Shown here one piece after another: positions 9,896-21,190 of a DNA stretch of 64,000 nt. The DNA is from Anolis sagrei (lineage: Eukaryota; Chordata; Lepidosauria; Squamata; Anolidae), in contig NC_090025.1 of the NCBI RefSeq assembly GCF_037176765.1, forward strand, positions 1,266,552 to 1,330,551, written 5' to 3'. Position 1 is the stretch's first letter. Each line of letters begins with the position of its first letter. Under the pieces are notes generated by a model. The model was given only the letters and a program-made list of their open reading frames with translations, ran no database searches and had not been told where the DNA came from. The translations under genes and the position numbers were made by a program.

Positions 9896-10085
9896 TATAC
9901 TTTCCTACCAAGGTGGTGCCTATAGATCTACTCACATTGCATGTTGTTGAACTGCTAGGTAGGCGGAAGCTAGGGCTGACAGCAGGAGCTCACCCCAACC
10001 CACGACTTTGCACTGCCAACCTTCCGTTCAGCAAGTTTTTCTGCAGCTGGCGGTTTAACCCGCTGTGCTAGTTGCAGCCCCTTAT
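9896..10085 (-). mobile_element. tRNA-derived SINE (squamate type)
   Basis: On the minus strand it starts with GGCTGCAACTAGCACAGCGG, then GGGTTAAACCGCCAGCTGC, a diverged B-box region near GTCGTGGGTT, and a body with AACATGCAATGTGAGTAGAT. The order matches a common squamate SINE. Identification is from memory of the family. Confidence 0.65.
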
Positions 10086-10143
10086 CGCACGCGGCAACAT
10101 CGTTTTTGTTCCCGGATTATCAATGTCATTATTTATTTCCTAA

Positions 10144-11200
10144 TTGGTAATGGCCATTACTGCTCAAGCAGGGAGATTTGAGATGGTAGAACAGAAGCTC
10201 TCCGAAGCTCTAGGTGCCCTTACTGCCTATGACAGGGAAAACCAGCTGATCCCCAACCCATCCAAAACACAGACATGTGCCTTTCATCTCAAGAACAGAG
10301 AAGCATCCCGAGCTCTGAGGATTACCTGGGAAGGAATCCCACTGGAGCATTGCAGCGCAACCAAGTACCTGGGAGGAGTCACTCTGGACCGTGCTCTTAC
10401 CTACAAGAAGCACTGCCTGAACATCAAGCAAAAAGTGGGCGCTAGAAACAATATCATACGAAAGCTGACTGGCACAACCTGGGGATCAGAACCAGACACA
10501 GTGAAGACATCTGCCCTTGCGCTGTGCTACTCTGCTGCTGAGTACGCATGCCCAGTGTGGAACACATCTCACCACGCTCAAACAGTGGATATGGCTCTGA
10601 ATGAGACATGCCGCATTATCACGGGGTGCCTGCGCCCTACACCACTGGAGAAACTACACTGCTTAGCCGGTATTGCACCACCTGACATCCGCCAGGAAGT
10701 AGCAGCCAATAGTGAAAGGACCAAGGCAGAGACATCTCCAGATCATCCCCTGTTTGGGTATCAGCCAGCACGTCAACAACTTAAATCAAGGCATAGTTTT
10801 CTAAGATCTACAGAGACACTCGCTGGAACACCTCAGCAAGCGAGAGTCCAAAAGTGGCAGGCCCAAACCCAGCACCTCAATCCATGGGTGATACCAGATG
10901 AGAGACTCCCCCTGGGCACTCAGAAGACTGGGCGACTTGGAAGGCGCTGAACAGATTGCGCTCTGACACCACGAGATGCAGAGCCAATCTTAAGAAATGG
11001 GGCTACAGGGTGGAATCCTCGGCATGCGAGTGTGGAGAAGAGCAGACCACTGACCACCTGCTGTGTTGCACCCTGAGCCCTGCCACATGATGCACCATGG
11101 AGGACCTTCTTGCAGCAACACCAGAGGCACCCCAAGTGGCCAGATACTGGTCAAAGGACATTTAACTAAATACTAAATTTGCAAAATCTGTGTGTTTTTT

Positions 11201-11232
<32 letters not shown>

Positions 11233-11330
11233 TTTCTTTTTCTTTTTAATCTTTGTGTTTGTTTTGCTCTGTTAGAATTGTAACACAATGATTGCTGATG
11301 ACACGATAAATAAAATAAAATCCTAATTGG
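10144..11330 (+). mobile_element. Jockey/I-group-like LINE, 5'-truncated, copy A
   Basis: The plus strand keeps 268 open codons of a LINE C-terminal region. Visible runs are NPSKTQTCAFHLKNREASR, ATKYLGGVTLDRALTYKKHC, CYSAAEYACPVWNTSHHAQ and ETCRIITGCLRPTPLEKLHC. This is the end of the reverse transcriptase plus thumb-like region of Jockey/I superfamily LINEs. A frame change near 10,915-10,950 separates it from the continuing end, which has a Cys-rich ACECGE-like motif. The 3' end is an AT-rich tail with ATAAATAAAATAAAA. It could be a Vingi-type element; the clade is not proven. From about 10,674 it lies in a segmental duplication. Confidence 0.8.
11198..11250 (+). repeat. (TTTC)n microsatellite
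   Basis: About ten TTTC repeats in the LINE tail. Copy B of the duplication has only a short T run at the same place. Confidence 0.9.
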
Positions 11331-11651
11331 TTCTCTCATCAAAACATGGGGAAAAGGTTTGTTAAATTGCACAAACTTTCTCTTTGCGGGAAGGAGAGAG
11401 GGACACCCTCCGGCAGCACATTTCAATCAATGCGTCTCAACAACTGAACATAGTTTGCGGCAGAAAAATAATGAAGTTTCTGGAGCAGAACAACGGCTTT
11501 CAAAGTCAGGACCGCACAACCAAGCAGGAAACAACAGGGTGGTTGTGTGATTCCGCCCACAAAAGTCTTCAATGACACAGGAAATAACACTTTCAAACCC
11601 AGAACAGAATATATAAACCCTTTTTCCTACTTCCAACAGACCTCACTACCT

Positions 11652-11686
11652 CTGAGGATGCTTGCCATAGATGCAGCCGAAACGTC
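11652..11686 (+). ncRNA. Candidate hammerhead core (PLE)
   Basis: CTGAGGA and GAAACGTC intact. Stem II is weakened by GCAGCC in place of GCAGGC. Confidence 0.45.
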
Positions 11687-11842
11687 AGGAGAAATACCTC
11701 TAGAACATGGCCATATAGCCCCAAAAAAACCTACAACAACCCATTCCCACCTAGCTCCAGCAGACAAGAGTCTTTTGTCCCACCCTGGTCATTCCAGAGA
11801 TATATAAACCCATTGTCCTAATTCCAACAGACCCAACTACCT

Positions 11843-11877
11843 CTGAGGATGCTTGCCATAGATGCAGGCGAAACGTC
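11843..11877 (+). ncRNA. Candidate hammerhead core (PLE)
   Basis: All core blocks and stem II intact. Confidence 0.55.
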
Positions 11878-12217
11878 AGGAGAGAATGCCTCTAGAACAT
11901 GGCCATATAGCCCAAAAAAACCTACAACAACCCAGACACACCTAGCTCCAACAGACTAGAGTCCTTTGTCCCACCCTGGTCATTCCACAGATATATAAAC
12001 CTCGTTTTCCTACTTCCAGCAGACCTCACTATCTCTGAGGATGCTTGCCATAGATGCAGGCAAAATGTCAGGAGAGAATGCCTCTAGAACATGGCCCGAA
12101 AAAACCTACAACAACCCATTCCCACCTAGCTCCAGCAGACAAGAGTGTTTTGTCCCACCCTGGTCATTCCACAGATATATAAACCCATTGTTCTAATTCC
12201 AACAGACCTCACTACCT

Positions 12218-12252
12218 CTGAGGATGCTTGTCATAGATGCAGGCGAAACGTC
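12218..12252 (+). ncRNA. Candidate hammerhead core (PLE)
   Basis: Core blocks intact. The loop starts TCATAGAT. Confidence 0.55.
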
Positions 12253-12319
12253 AGGAGAGAATGCCTCTAGAACATGGCCATATAGCCCCAAAAAACCCAC
12301 AAGAACCAGAACAGAATAT

Positions 12320-12480
12320 TTCCCGAATGTTTTTACATAGTGTTGTGTGTTTTTAGTGATGTAGGAACCTGCCTTGAGTGAGCCACAAGAAAAGGCCGGT
12401 CAGAAATAACATTTATTATTGTTACTATTATTATTATTATTGTTATTATTATTGTTATTATTATTATTATTATTTCCAGA
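12320..12480 (+). mobile_element. LINE or SINE 3' end with (ATT)n tail
   Basis: The segment has GCCTTGAGTGAGCCACAAG, then GGCCGGTCAGAAATAACA, then a long imperfect ATT/GTT run at about 12,410-12,475. This is a typical reptile LINE/SINE 3' end of unknown family. Confidence 0.6.
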
Positions 12481-12485
12481 TAGAG

Positions 12486-13730
12486 CAGTGTTTCTCAACC
12501 TGGGGGTCAGGACCCCTGGGGGGGGGGGGGGTTAAGAGGGGGTGTCAGAGGGGTCGCCAAAGACTATCAGACAACACTGTATTTTCTGTTGTCATGGGGG
12601 TTCTGTGTCGGAAGTTTGGCCCAATTCTATCATTGGTAAGATTCAGAATGATCTTTGATTGTAGGTGAACTATAAATCCCAGCAACCACAACCCCCAAAT
12701 GTCAAGGTCTATTTTCCCCAACTCCACCAGTTTTCCCATTTGGGCATATTGAGTATCCGTGCCAAATTTGGTCCGGATCCATCATTATTTGAGTTCACAG
12801 TGCTCTCTGGGTGTTGGCGAACTACAATTCCAAAACTCAAGGTCACAGCCCAAAACCACTGTGGACACAACGTTATGTGGAGGTAGGTGAGCTACAACTC
12901 CAAAACTCAAGCTCAATGCCCATCAAACCCTTCCAGTATTGTCTGTTGGTCATGGGAGTTCTGTGTGCCAAGTTTGGTTCAATTCCATCGTTAGTGAGGT
13001 TCAGAATGCTCTTTGATTGTAGGTGAACTATAAATCCCAGCAACTACAACTCCCAAATGTCAAAGTCTATTTTGCCCAAATTCCACCAGTATTCACATTT
13101 GGGCATATTGAGCATTTGTGCCAGGTTTGGTCCAGATCCATCATTGTTTGAGTTCACAGTGCTCTCTGGGTGTTGGTGAACTACAATTCCAAAACTCAAG
13201 GTCACAGCCCAAAACCACTGTGGACACAGTGTTCTGTGGAGGTAGGTGAAGTACAACTCAAGGTCAATACTCACCAAACCCTTCCAGTATTTTCTGTTGG
13301 TCGTGAGAGTTCTGTTTGCCATGTTTGGTTCAATTCCAACGTTGGTGGAGTTCAGAATGCTCTTGGATTGTAGGTGAACTATAAATCCCAGCAACTACAA
13401 CTCCCAAATGTCAAGGTCTATTTTCCCCAAAGTCCACCAGTGTTCATATTTGGGCACATTGAGTCTTCATGTCAAGTTTAGTCCAGATCCATCATTATTT
13501 GAGTCCACAGTGCTCTCTGGATGTAGGCGAACTACAACTCCAAACTAAAGGTCAATGCCCACCAAACCGTTCCCGTGTTTTCTGTTGGCCAAGGTAGTTT
13601 TATGTGTCAAATTTGGTTCAATTCCGTCGTTGCTGGAGTTCAGAATGCAATTTGATTGTAGCTGAACTATAAATCCCAAATGACAAAATCAATCAACCCC
13701 CCCCCCCCAATCCAATTTTGGGTATATTGG
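12486..13730 (+). mobile_element. hAT element, non-autonomous, right end lost
   Basis: Starts with the hAT-type end CAGTGTTTCTCAACCTGGGG. The body is three to four diverged copies (about 355 bp apart) of a unit with GTAGGTGAACTATAAATCCC and CAAGTTTGGTTCAATTCC. The matching right end is absent and the sequence runs into a PLE array near 13,735. No transposase is coded. Confidence 0.8.
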
Positions 13731-13791
13731 GTATTGGGTTGTTGTAGTTTTTTTTTAGCTATATGGCCATGTTCTAGAGGCATTTTCTCCT

Positions 13792-13826
13792 GACGTTTCG
13801 CCTGCATCTATGGCACGCATCCTCAG
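13792..13826 (-). ncRNA. Candidate hammerhead core (PLE)
   Basis: Core blocks intact. Stem II has one mismatch (GCGTGC opposite GCAGGC). Confidence 0.45.
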
Positions 13827-14010
13827 AGGTAGTGAGGTCTGTTGGAAGTAGGAAAAGGGGTTTATATATCTGTGGAATGATGACCAGGGTGGGACAAAGG
13901 ACTCTTGTCTGCTGGAGCTAGGTGGGAATGTTTCAACTGACCACCTTAATTAGTGAATTGTTGCAGGTTTTTTGGGGCTATCTGGCCATGTTCTAGAGGC
14001 ATTCTCTCCT

Positions 14011-14045
14011 GACGTTTCGCCTGCATCTATGGCACGCATCCTCAG
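14011..14045 (-). ncRNA. Candidate hammerhead core (PLE)
   Basis: Core blocks intact; the same stem II mismatch as the first copy of the array. Confidence 0.45.
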
Positions 14046-14246
14046 AGGTTGTGAGGTCTGTTGGAACTAGGAAAAAGGGTTTATATATCTGTGGAATGAC
14101 CAGGGTGGGACAAAGGACTCTTGTCTGCTGGAGCTAGGTGGGAATATGTATTGTCGAAGGCTTTCATGGCTGGAATCACTGGGTTGTTATAGGGTTTTTT
14201 GGGGGTTTTTTTGCTATATGGCCATGTTCTAGAGGCATTTTCTCCT

Positions 14247-14281
14247 GACGTTTCGCCTGCATCTATGGCAAGCATCCTCAG
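14247..14281 (-). ncRNA. Candidate hammerhead core (PLE)
   Basis: Core blocks and stem II GCTTGC/GCAGGC intact. Confidence 0.55.
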
Positions 14282-14485
14282 AGGTAGTGAGGTCTGTTGG
14301 AACTAGGAACAAGGGTTTATATATCTGTGGAATAATGACCAGGGTGGGACAAAGGACTCTTGTCTGCTGGAGCTGGGTGGGAATATGTATTGTCGAAGGC
14401 TTTCATGGCTGGAATCACTGGGTTGTTGTAGGGTTTTTTGGGGGTTTTTTTGCTATATGGCCATGTTCTAGAGGCATTCTCTCCT

Positions 14486-14520
14486 GACGTTTCGCCTGCA
14501 TCTATGGCACGCATCCTCAG
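14486..14520 (-). ncRNA. Candidate hammerhead core (PLE)
   Basis: Core blocks intact; stem II carries the GCGTGC variant. Confidence 0.45.
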
Positions 14521-14702
14521 AGGTAGTGAGGTCTGTTGTCACTAGGAAAAAGGGGTTTATATATCTGTGGAAAGACCAGGGTGGGACAAAGGACTCTTGT
14601 CTGCTGGAGCTAGGTGGGAATGTTTCAACTGACCACCTTAATTAGTGAATTGTTGCAGGTTTTTTGGGGCTCTATGGCCATGTTCTAGAGGCATTCTCTC
14701 CT

Positions 14703-14737
14703 GACGTTTCGCCTGCATCTATGGCAAGCATCCTCAG
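14703..14737 (-). ncRNA. Candidate hammerhead core (PLE)
   Basis: Core blocks and stem II intact. The base just before the core is C (CCCCTGAGGA), which changes the top of stem I. Confidence 0.5.
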
Positions 14738-14939
14738 GGGTAGTGAGGTCTGTTGGAAGTAGGAAAAATGGGTTTATATATCTGTGGAATGACCAGGGAG
14801 GGACAAAGGACTCTTGTCTGCTGGAGCTAGGTGGGAATATGTATTGTCGAAGGCTTTCATGGCTGGAATCACTGGGTTGTTGTAGGGTTTTTTGAGGTTT
14901 TTTTTGCTATATGGCCATGTTCTAGAGGCATTCTCTCCT

Positions 14940-14974
14940 GACGTTTCGCCTGCATCTATGGCAAGCATCCTCAG
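14940..14974 (-). ncRNA. Candidate hammerhead core (PLE)
   Basis: Core blocks and stem II intact. Confidence 0.55.
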
Positions 14975-15095
14975 AGGTAGTGAGGTCTGTTGGAAATAGG
15001 AATATGGGTTTATATATCTGTGGAATGGCTGGGGTGGGGCAAAAGACTCTTGTCTGCTGGAGCTGGGTGGGAATGTTTCAGCTGATCACCTTCAT

Positions 15096-15276
15096 TAGCA
15101 TTTGAAGGCCTGCCTGAGCCTGGGAAAATCTCTTGCTGGGAGGTGTTAATCTGTGCCTGGTTTTTTCCTCTCTGTTGTTTTACAACAGCAAAAACAGCAG
15201 AGAGGAAACAACCAGGCACAGCTTAACACCTCTCAGCAGGAGATTTTTCCCAGGCTCAGGCAGGCCTTCAAATGCT
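15096..15276. repeat. Near-perfect palindrome at PLE head-to-head junction
   Basis: The left arm runs from GCATTTGAAGGCCTGCCTGA to CCTCTCTGTTGTTTT. The right arm runs from CAACAGCAAAAACAGCAGAG to CAGGCAGGCCTTCAAATGC. Each arm is about 85-90 bp with few mismatches and almost no spacer near 15,180. It would form a long hairpin. Confidence 0.85.
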
Positions 15277-15440
15277 CCAGCAGACAAGAGTTCTTTGTCC
15301 CACCCTGGTCATTCCACAGATATATAAACCCTTTTTCCTAGTTCCAAGAGACCTCACTACCTCTGAGAATGCTTGCCATAGATGCAGGCGAAACGTCAGG
15401 AGAGAATGCCTCTAGAGCTTGGCCCTATAGCCCCAAAAAA

Positions 15441-16080
15441 ACCCACAAGAACCTATTAAGAACGTTGTTAGCATTATAAACAATTCAGTTAAATCCATAG
15501 AACCAGATTTGCAAAACATGGCCACCGCAGTCCCCAAGTGTCTGCAAGCAAGCGTTTAAATGCAGGCGAGAGTGTGTTGTGGGTTCTCTTTCCAGGTTCC
15601 GGGCTGCAGTTGCTGCAGATTCAGCTCCAACTTTTCAAACCACAGCCAGAGTTTCCTTCCAGGAAAGAGGCCTCCGGGGCAGCGGCACATTTCCACTGTT
15701 TGGCTCCCGAGCCTGGAGGAAACCCCGCCACCGCAACACGTGTGTCTCTGGCGTGGAAGCCACGTTTCTCCAGGGCCAATCCCTGGCTCACGTGGGGAGG
15801 GAACGTGACTCCTGGGCGGCCTCCCCATCTGGAAACCACCACACTTGGCCCACCGCCCTGCTTTCCTGAGCTTTCCTGGCCTGCAAAGGCTCTCTCCTCC
15901 ACACTCAACCATTGCGGCTTCCTGCTGAGCAAGAGACCCTGGCTCTGTAGTTTTCCTGCTTTGGAACAAGAACACGAACCCCCCCAAATGCCCCAATTTG
16001 GCAGAGATGAGCCCCCATTAATCCTGCACCCTGCAATTCTCAGCCACTTTCAGAATGTCTTCGTATTGAGAAGCCCCATG
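15441..16080. other. Unassigned GC-rich sequence
   Basis: Free of the surrounding repeat families. The part at 15,540-16,030 is GC-rich and open in several frames on both strands (longest 183 codons, plus strand). I see no domain, and overlapping frames on both strands argue against coding. It may be single-copy host DNA. Confidence 0.35.
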
Positions 16081-19000
16081 ACCATCTGAACATACTGCAG
16101 CAATTTGGGTGGGAGAGAAATGACCTTGATTTTGGGAGTTGTAGTTCACTTCCATCCAGAGATACTGTGACCCCTATCAACAAAAGACTGGGACCAAACA
16201 AGGCACAGAGAACCTCCATGTTCAACTGAACATATTGCAGGGTTTTTTATAATTTGGGGGGGGGGGGGTTGACCTTGATTTTGGGGAGTTATAGTTCACC
16301 TGCAACTAGAGATACTGTGACCCCCACCGACACTAGACTAGGACCAGACTTGGAACAAATAAGCACCATGTCAAATGAACATACTGCAGGGATTTGGGGG
16401 GGGGGGGGGGACTGACCTTGATTTTTTTGGGAGTTGTAGTTCACCTGCATCCAAAGATACTGTGACCCCCACCAAGAATAGATTGGGACCAAACTAGGCA
16501 CAAAGAAGCCCTGTGACTATTTGAATATACTGGAGAGGTTTGGGAGGGAGTTGTCCTTGATTTTGGGGAGTTGCAGTTCACCTGCATTCAGAGGTACTGT
16601 GCCACCCACCAAGAATAGTCTGGGGCCAGACTTGGCACAGAGAACCTCCATGATCAACTGAACATATTGCAGGGTTTTTTTTTAATGTGTGTGTGTGTGG
16701 GGGGGGGGGGGTTGACCTTGATATTTGGGAGTTGTAGTTCACCTGCATCTAGAGGTACTGTGACCCCCATCAACATTAGACCGGGACCAGACTTGGCACA
16801 GAGAAGCCCCATGACCAATTGAACATACTGCAGGGATTTGGGGGGAATTGATTGACCTTGATTTTGGGGAGTTATAGTTCACCTGCAACTAGAGATACTG
16901 TGACTCCCCCACCAACATTAGACCAGGACCAGACTTGGCACAGAGAAGCCCCATGACCAACTGAACATACTGTAGGGATTTGGGGGGAATTGATTGACCT
17001 TGATTTTGGGGAATTATAGTTCACCTGCAACTAGAGATACTGTGACCCCCACCGACAATAGACTAGGACCAGACTTGGAACAAATAAGCACCATGACCAA
17101 CTGAACATACTGCAGGGATTTGGGTGGTAGGGAAATGACCTTGATTTTGGGAGTTGTAGTTCACCTACATCCAGAGGTACTGTGACCCCCACCAACATTA
17201 GACCAGGGCCAGACTTGGCACAGAGAAGCCCCTTGATCAACTGAACATACTGCAGGGATTTGGGGGGGGGGGGGGGAACTGACCTTGATTTTTGGGAGTT
17301 GTAGTTCACCTGCATCAAAAGATACTGTGACCCTCACCAAGAATAGTCTGGGACCAAACTAGGCACAAAGAAGCCCCATGACGACTTGAATATACCAGAG
17401 GGGTTTGGGAGGGAGTTGACCTTGATTTTTGGGAGTTGTAGTTCACCTACATCTAGAGGTACTGTGACCCCCACCAACATTAGACCGGGACCAGACTTGG
17501 CACAGAGAAGCCCCATGACCAACTGAACATACTGCAGGGATTTGGGGGGAATTGATTGACGTTGATTTTGGGGAGTTATAGTTCACCTGCAACTAGAGAT
17601 ACTGTGACCCCCACCGACACTAGACTAGGACCAGACTTGGAACAAATAAGCACCATGTCAAATGAACATACTGCAGGGATTTGGGGGGGGGGGGGGGGAC
17701 TGACCTTGATTTTTTTGGGAGTTGTAGTTCACCTGCATCCAAAGATACTGTGATCCCCACCAAGAATAGATTGGGACCAAACTAGGCACAAAGAAGCCCT
17801 GTGACTATTTGAATATACTGGAGAGGTTTGGGAGGGAGTTGTCCTTGATTTTGGGGAGTTGCAGTTCACCTGCATTCAGAGGTACTGTGCCACCCACCAA
17901 GAATAGTCTGGGGCCAGACTTGGCACAGAGAACCTCCATGATCAACTGAACATATTGCAGGGTTTTGTGTGTGTGTGTGTGTGTGTGTGGGGGGGGGGGG
18001 GTTGACCTTGATTTTTGGGAGTTGTAGTTCACTTGCATCCAGAGATACAGTGACCCCCACCAACATTAGACCAGGACCAGACTTGGCACAGAGAACTCCC
18101 ATGATCAACTGAACATATTGCAGGGGTTTGGGAGGGAATTGATCTTGATTTTGGGAGTTGTAGTTTACTTGCATCTAGAGATACTGTGACCCCCACTGAC
18201 AATAGACTAGGACCAGACTTGGCACAGAGAAGCCCCATGATCAAGAGAACATACTGCAGGGATTATTTGGGTGGGAGGGAAATGACCTTGATTTTGGGAG
18301 TTGTAGTTCACCTAGATCCAGAGGTACTGTGACCCCCACCAACATTAGACCGGGACCAGACTTGGCACAGAGAAGCCCCATGACCAATTGAACATACTGC
18401 AGAGGTTTGGGAGGGAACTGACCTTGATTTTTGGGAGTTGTAGTTTACTTGCATCCAAAGATACTGTGACCCCCACCAACATTAGACGAGGACCAGACTT
18501 GGCACAGAGAAGCCCCATGACCAACTGAACATACTGCAGGGATTTAGGGGGAATTGATTGACCTTGATTTTGGGGAGTTATAGTTCACCTGCAACTAGAG
18601 ATACTGTGACCCCCACCGACAACAGACTGGGACCAAACTAAGCACAGGGAACCCCCATGATCAACTGAACATATTGCAGGGATTTGGATGGGAGGGAAAT
18701 GACCTTGATTTTTGGGAGTTGTAGTTCACCTGCATCCAAAGATAGTGTGACCCCCACCAAGAATAAACTGGGACCAAACTGGGCACAAAGAAGCCCCATG
18801 ATGACTTGAATATACCGGAGGGGTTTGGGAGGGAGTTGACCTTGATTTTTGGGAGTTGTAGTTCACCTACATCCAGAGGTACTGTGTCGCTCAACAATAG
18901 ACCAGGACCAAACTAGGCACGGAGAACCACCATGATCAACTGAACATACTGCAGGGATTTGGGGGGTGGGTGGGGTGGAGGGAAACTGACCTTGATTTTT

Positions 19001-19330
19001 TGGGCGTTGTAGTTTACTTGCATCTAGATATACGGTGACCCCCACCAAGAATAGACTGAGACCAAACTAGGCATAAAGACCAACTGAACATATTGCAGTG
19101 GGGGTTTTTTTGGGGGGGGGGGTTGATTGAACTTGATTTTTGGGAGTTGTAGTTTACCCGCATCCAGAGAGCACTGAACCCAGCTGATGCTGGATCTGGA
19201 CTAAACTTGGGAGCACAGACCCAACATGGCCAACTGTGAATAGAGGTGGGTGTGGCGGGGGGGGGGGGGTGATTGACCTTGGAACATGGGAGTTGTAGTT
19301 CACCCTGGTTTTACTTTATGGGAGATGTTT
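16081..19330. repeat. Tandem array of ~150-bp units with poly-G runs (hAT-derived, inverted sense)
   Basis: About 22 diverged units share TTTTGGGAGTTGTAGTTCAC, then ATACTGTGACCCCCACCAAC, then CTGAACATACTGCAGGGATT followed by G runs of up to about 14. The reverse complement resembles the internal repeats of the hAT elements in this window (GAACTACAACTCCCAAA with TGGTCATGGG). About 400 bp (16,275-16,685) recurs at 17,563-17,965, showing segmental exchange in the array. A (GT)n run lies at about 17,965-17,988. No hAT ends are seen at the borders. Confidence 0.8.
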
Positions 19331-19889
19331 TCCAACTATGTTAAGTGGCGTTGAATCTTGCTGGAGTTGTCAGCCGCCTTGAGTCCTCCTCTTTGCAGGG
19401 GTGAGAAAGGCTGCCGGGTATGTCCAGGGTGGGACAAAGAACTCTTGTCTGTTGGAGCTAGGTGTGAATGTTTCAATTGACCACCTTGACCAACCTGGAC
19501 ACAGCATATGATTTGAGAACACAGAAATGCTGGACCATTCTTACAACCACCACGCCAGACTACACACAGAAGCCATTAAAATCCACAAGAAGCAAATGGG
19601 CAATTTCAACAGAAAAGAGGAAACCATGAAAATGAACAAAATCTGGCTGTCAGTATCAAAACACTCTGAAATTACAACAGCACAACAACAGAGAGGAAAC
19701 AAACAAGGACATCTAATCACCTCTCAACAAAAGATTCCCCCAGGCACTGCCAGGCCATTAAATGCTAATCAAGGTGGTCGGTTGAAACATTCCCACCTAG
19801 CTCCAGCAGACAAGAGTCCTTTGTCCCACCCTGGTCATTCCACAGATATATAAACCCATTTTTCCTAGTTCCAACAGATCTCACTCCCT

Positions 19890-19924
19890 CTGAGGATGCT
19901 TGCCATAGATGCAGGCGAAATGTC
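19890..19924 (+). ncRNA. Candidate hammerhead core (PLE)
   Basis: CTGAGGA and stem II intact. The segment after GAAA reads TGTC, so stem III changes. Confidence 0.4.
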
Positions 19925-20432
19925 AGGAGAGAATGCCTCTGGAACACGGCCATATAGCCCGAAAAAACCTACAACAAGGACATCTAATCACCACTCAACA
20001 AAAGATTGCTCCAGGCACTGCCAGGCCATCAAATGCTAATCAAGGTGGTCAGTTGAGACAGTCACACCTGGCTCCAGCAGACATGAGTCCTTTGCCCCAC
20101 TGTGGTCATTCCACAGATATATAAACCCCTTTTCCCAGTTCCAACAGACCTCACTACCTCTGAGGATGCTTGCCATAGATGCAGGCAAAACGTCAGGAGA
20201 GAATGCTTCTAGAACATGGCCATATAGCCCGAAAAAACCTACAACAAGGACATCTAATCACCTCTCAACAAAAGATTGCTCCAGGCACTGTCAGGCCATT
20301 ATATGCTAATCAAAGTGGTCAGTTGAAACATTCACCCCTAGCTCCAGCAGACAAGAGTCCTTTGTCCCTCCCTGGACATTATTCCACAGATATATAAACC
20401 CCTTTTCCCAGTTTCAACAGACCTCACTACCT

Positions 20433-20467
20433 CTGAGGATGCTTGCCATAGATGCAGGCGAAACGTC
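20433..20467 (+). ncRNA. Candidate hammerhead core (PLE)
   Basis: All core blocks and stem II intact. Confidence 0.55.
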
Positions 20468-20520
20468 AGGAGAGAATGCCTCTAGACCATGGCCATATAG
20501 CCTGAAAAAACCTACAACAA

Positions 20521-21190
20521 CCCAAAGTTAGAAGGAGCCCCCAAAGGCCATCCAGTCCAACCTCCCTTATTTCTGCCATTATGCAGGAAAAGCGCCCCCG
20601 ACAGATGTTCACCTGCCTCTGTTCAAAAGCCTGGGAAGCCCTCCAGAAGCTTTGGAACAGGGGCTGGATGGCCATCTGTCAGGGGTGCTTTGAATGCAAT
20701 ATTCCTGCTTCTTGGCAGAATAGGGTTGGACTGGATGGCCCAGGAGGTCTCTCCCAACTCTAGAATTCTATGATTCTATGTTCAGCAGTGGAACTCTCTG
20801 CCCCGGAGTGTGGTGGAGGCTCCTTCTGTGGAGGTTTTGAAGCAGAGGCTGGATGGCCATCTGTCTGGGGTGCTTTGAATGCAATTTTCCTGCTTCTTGG
20901 CAGAATGGGGCTGGACTGGATGATGGCCCAGGAGGTCTCTTCCAACTCTTTGATTCTATGATTCTATGATTCTAAGAACTTCCTGATCGGGAGAGCCGTT
21001 CAGCAGTGGAACTCTCTGCCCCGGAATGTGGTAGAAGCTCCTTTTTTGGAAGCTTTGAAACAGAGGCTGGGTGGCCATCTGTCAGGGGTGCTTTGAATGC
21101 AATATTCCTGCTTCTTGGCAGAATGGGGCTGGACTGGATGATGGCCCAGGAGGTCTCTTCCAACTCTAGGATTCTAGGATTCTATTCTAG
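20521..21190 (+). mobile_element. Cluster of CR1 3' ends
   Basis: Three CR1 3' ends in a row on the plus strand, ending near 20,785, 20,975 and 21,190. Each finishes in GATTCTATG or GGATTCTAGG repeats. The last begins at AACTTCCTGATCGGGAGAGC. A short diverged piece at about 20,525-20,640 belongs to an older CR1. Confidence 0.8.

Larger units (their letters stand above)
10674..11720 (+). repeat. Segmental duplication, copy A
   Basis: This ~1 kb recurs at 27,708-28,712. The match covers the LINE 3' part, the non-repeat flank (ACATGGGGAAAAGGTTTG and the rest of about 11,330-11,590) and the left end of a PLE insertion. Shared unique flank and shared insertion point mean a DNA duplication, not two independent insertions. 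Confidence 0.8.
11613..12305 (+). mobile_element. Penelope-like terminal-module array with 14-bp target duplication
   Basis: Four plus-strand PLE modules in tandem, with cores at 11652, 11843, about 12035 (damaged) and 12218, about 185 bp apart. The whole is flanked by CCAGAACAGAATAT at 11599-11612 and 12306-12319. No coding part remains. Confidence 0.8.
13735..15440. mobile_element. Penelope-like array, six minus modules facing one plus module
   Basis: Six minus-strand terminal modules (cores at 13792, 14011, 14247, 14486, 14703 and 14940) are spaced about 213-239 bp. Two spacer types alternate: one contains AATTAGTGAATTGTTGCAGG, the other ATGTATTGTCGAAGGC. After a palindrome centred near 15,180 the array turns to one plus-strand module (damaged core at 15,363-15,397). 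No coding part is left. Confidence 0.8.
19418..20520 (+). mobile_element. Penelope-like element: GIY-YIG tail and three terminal modules
   Basis: The first ~70 bases are a terminal-module piece in the opposite sense. The sequence then turns to the plus-strand coding end (HTEAIKIHKKQMGNFNRKEE and nearby), 5'-truncated. Three modules follow with cores at 19,890, 20,160 (damaged) and 20,433, about 270 bp apart. Between modules ACAAGGACATCTAATCACC recurs, so each repeat includes a bit of the 3' untranslated part. Confidence 0.8.

Noticed and set aside
9896-10085. Functional tRNA gene
   Set aside because: It has only a degenerate tRNA-like head and continues into a SINE body. No cloverleaf can be drawn from what I see.
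15538-16089. 183-codon frame as a host gene
   Set aside because: Three or more overlapping frames on both strands are open because of GC content. No domain, no splice sites I trust and no homologous second copy.
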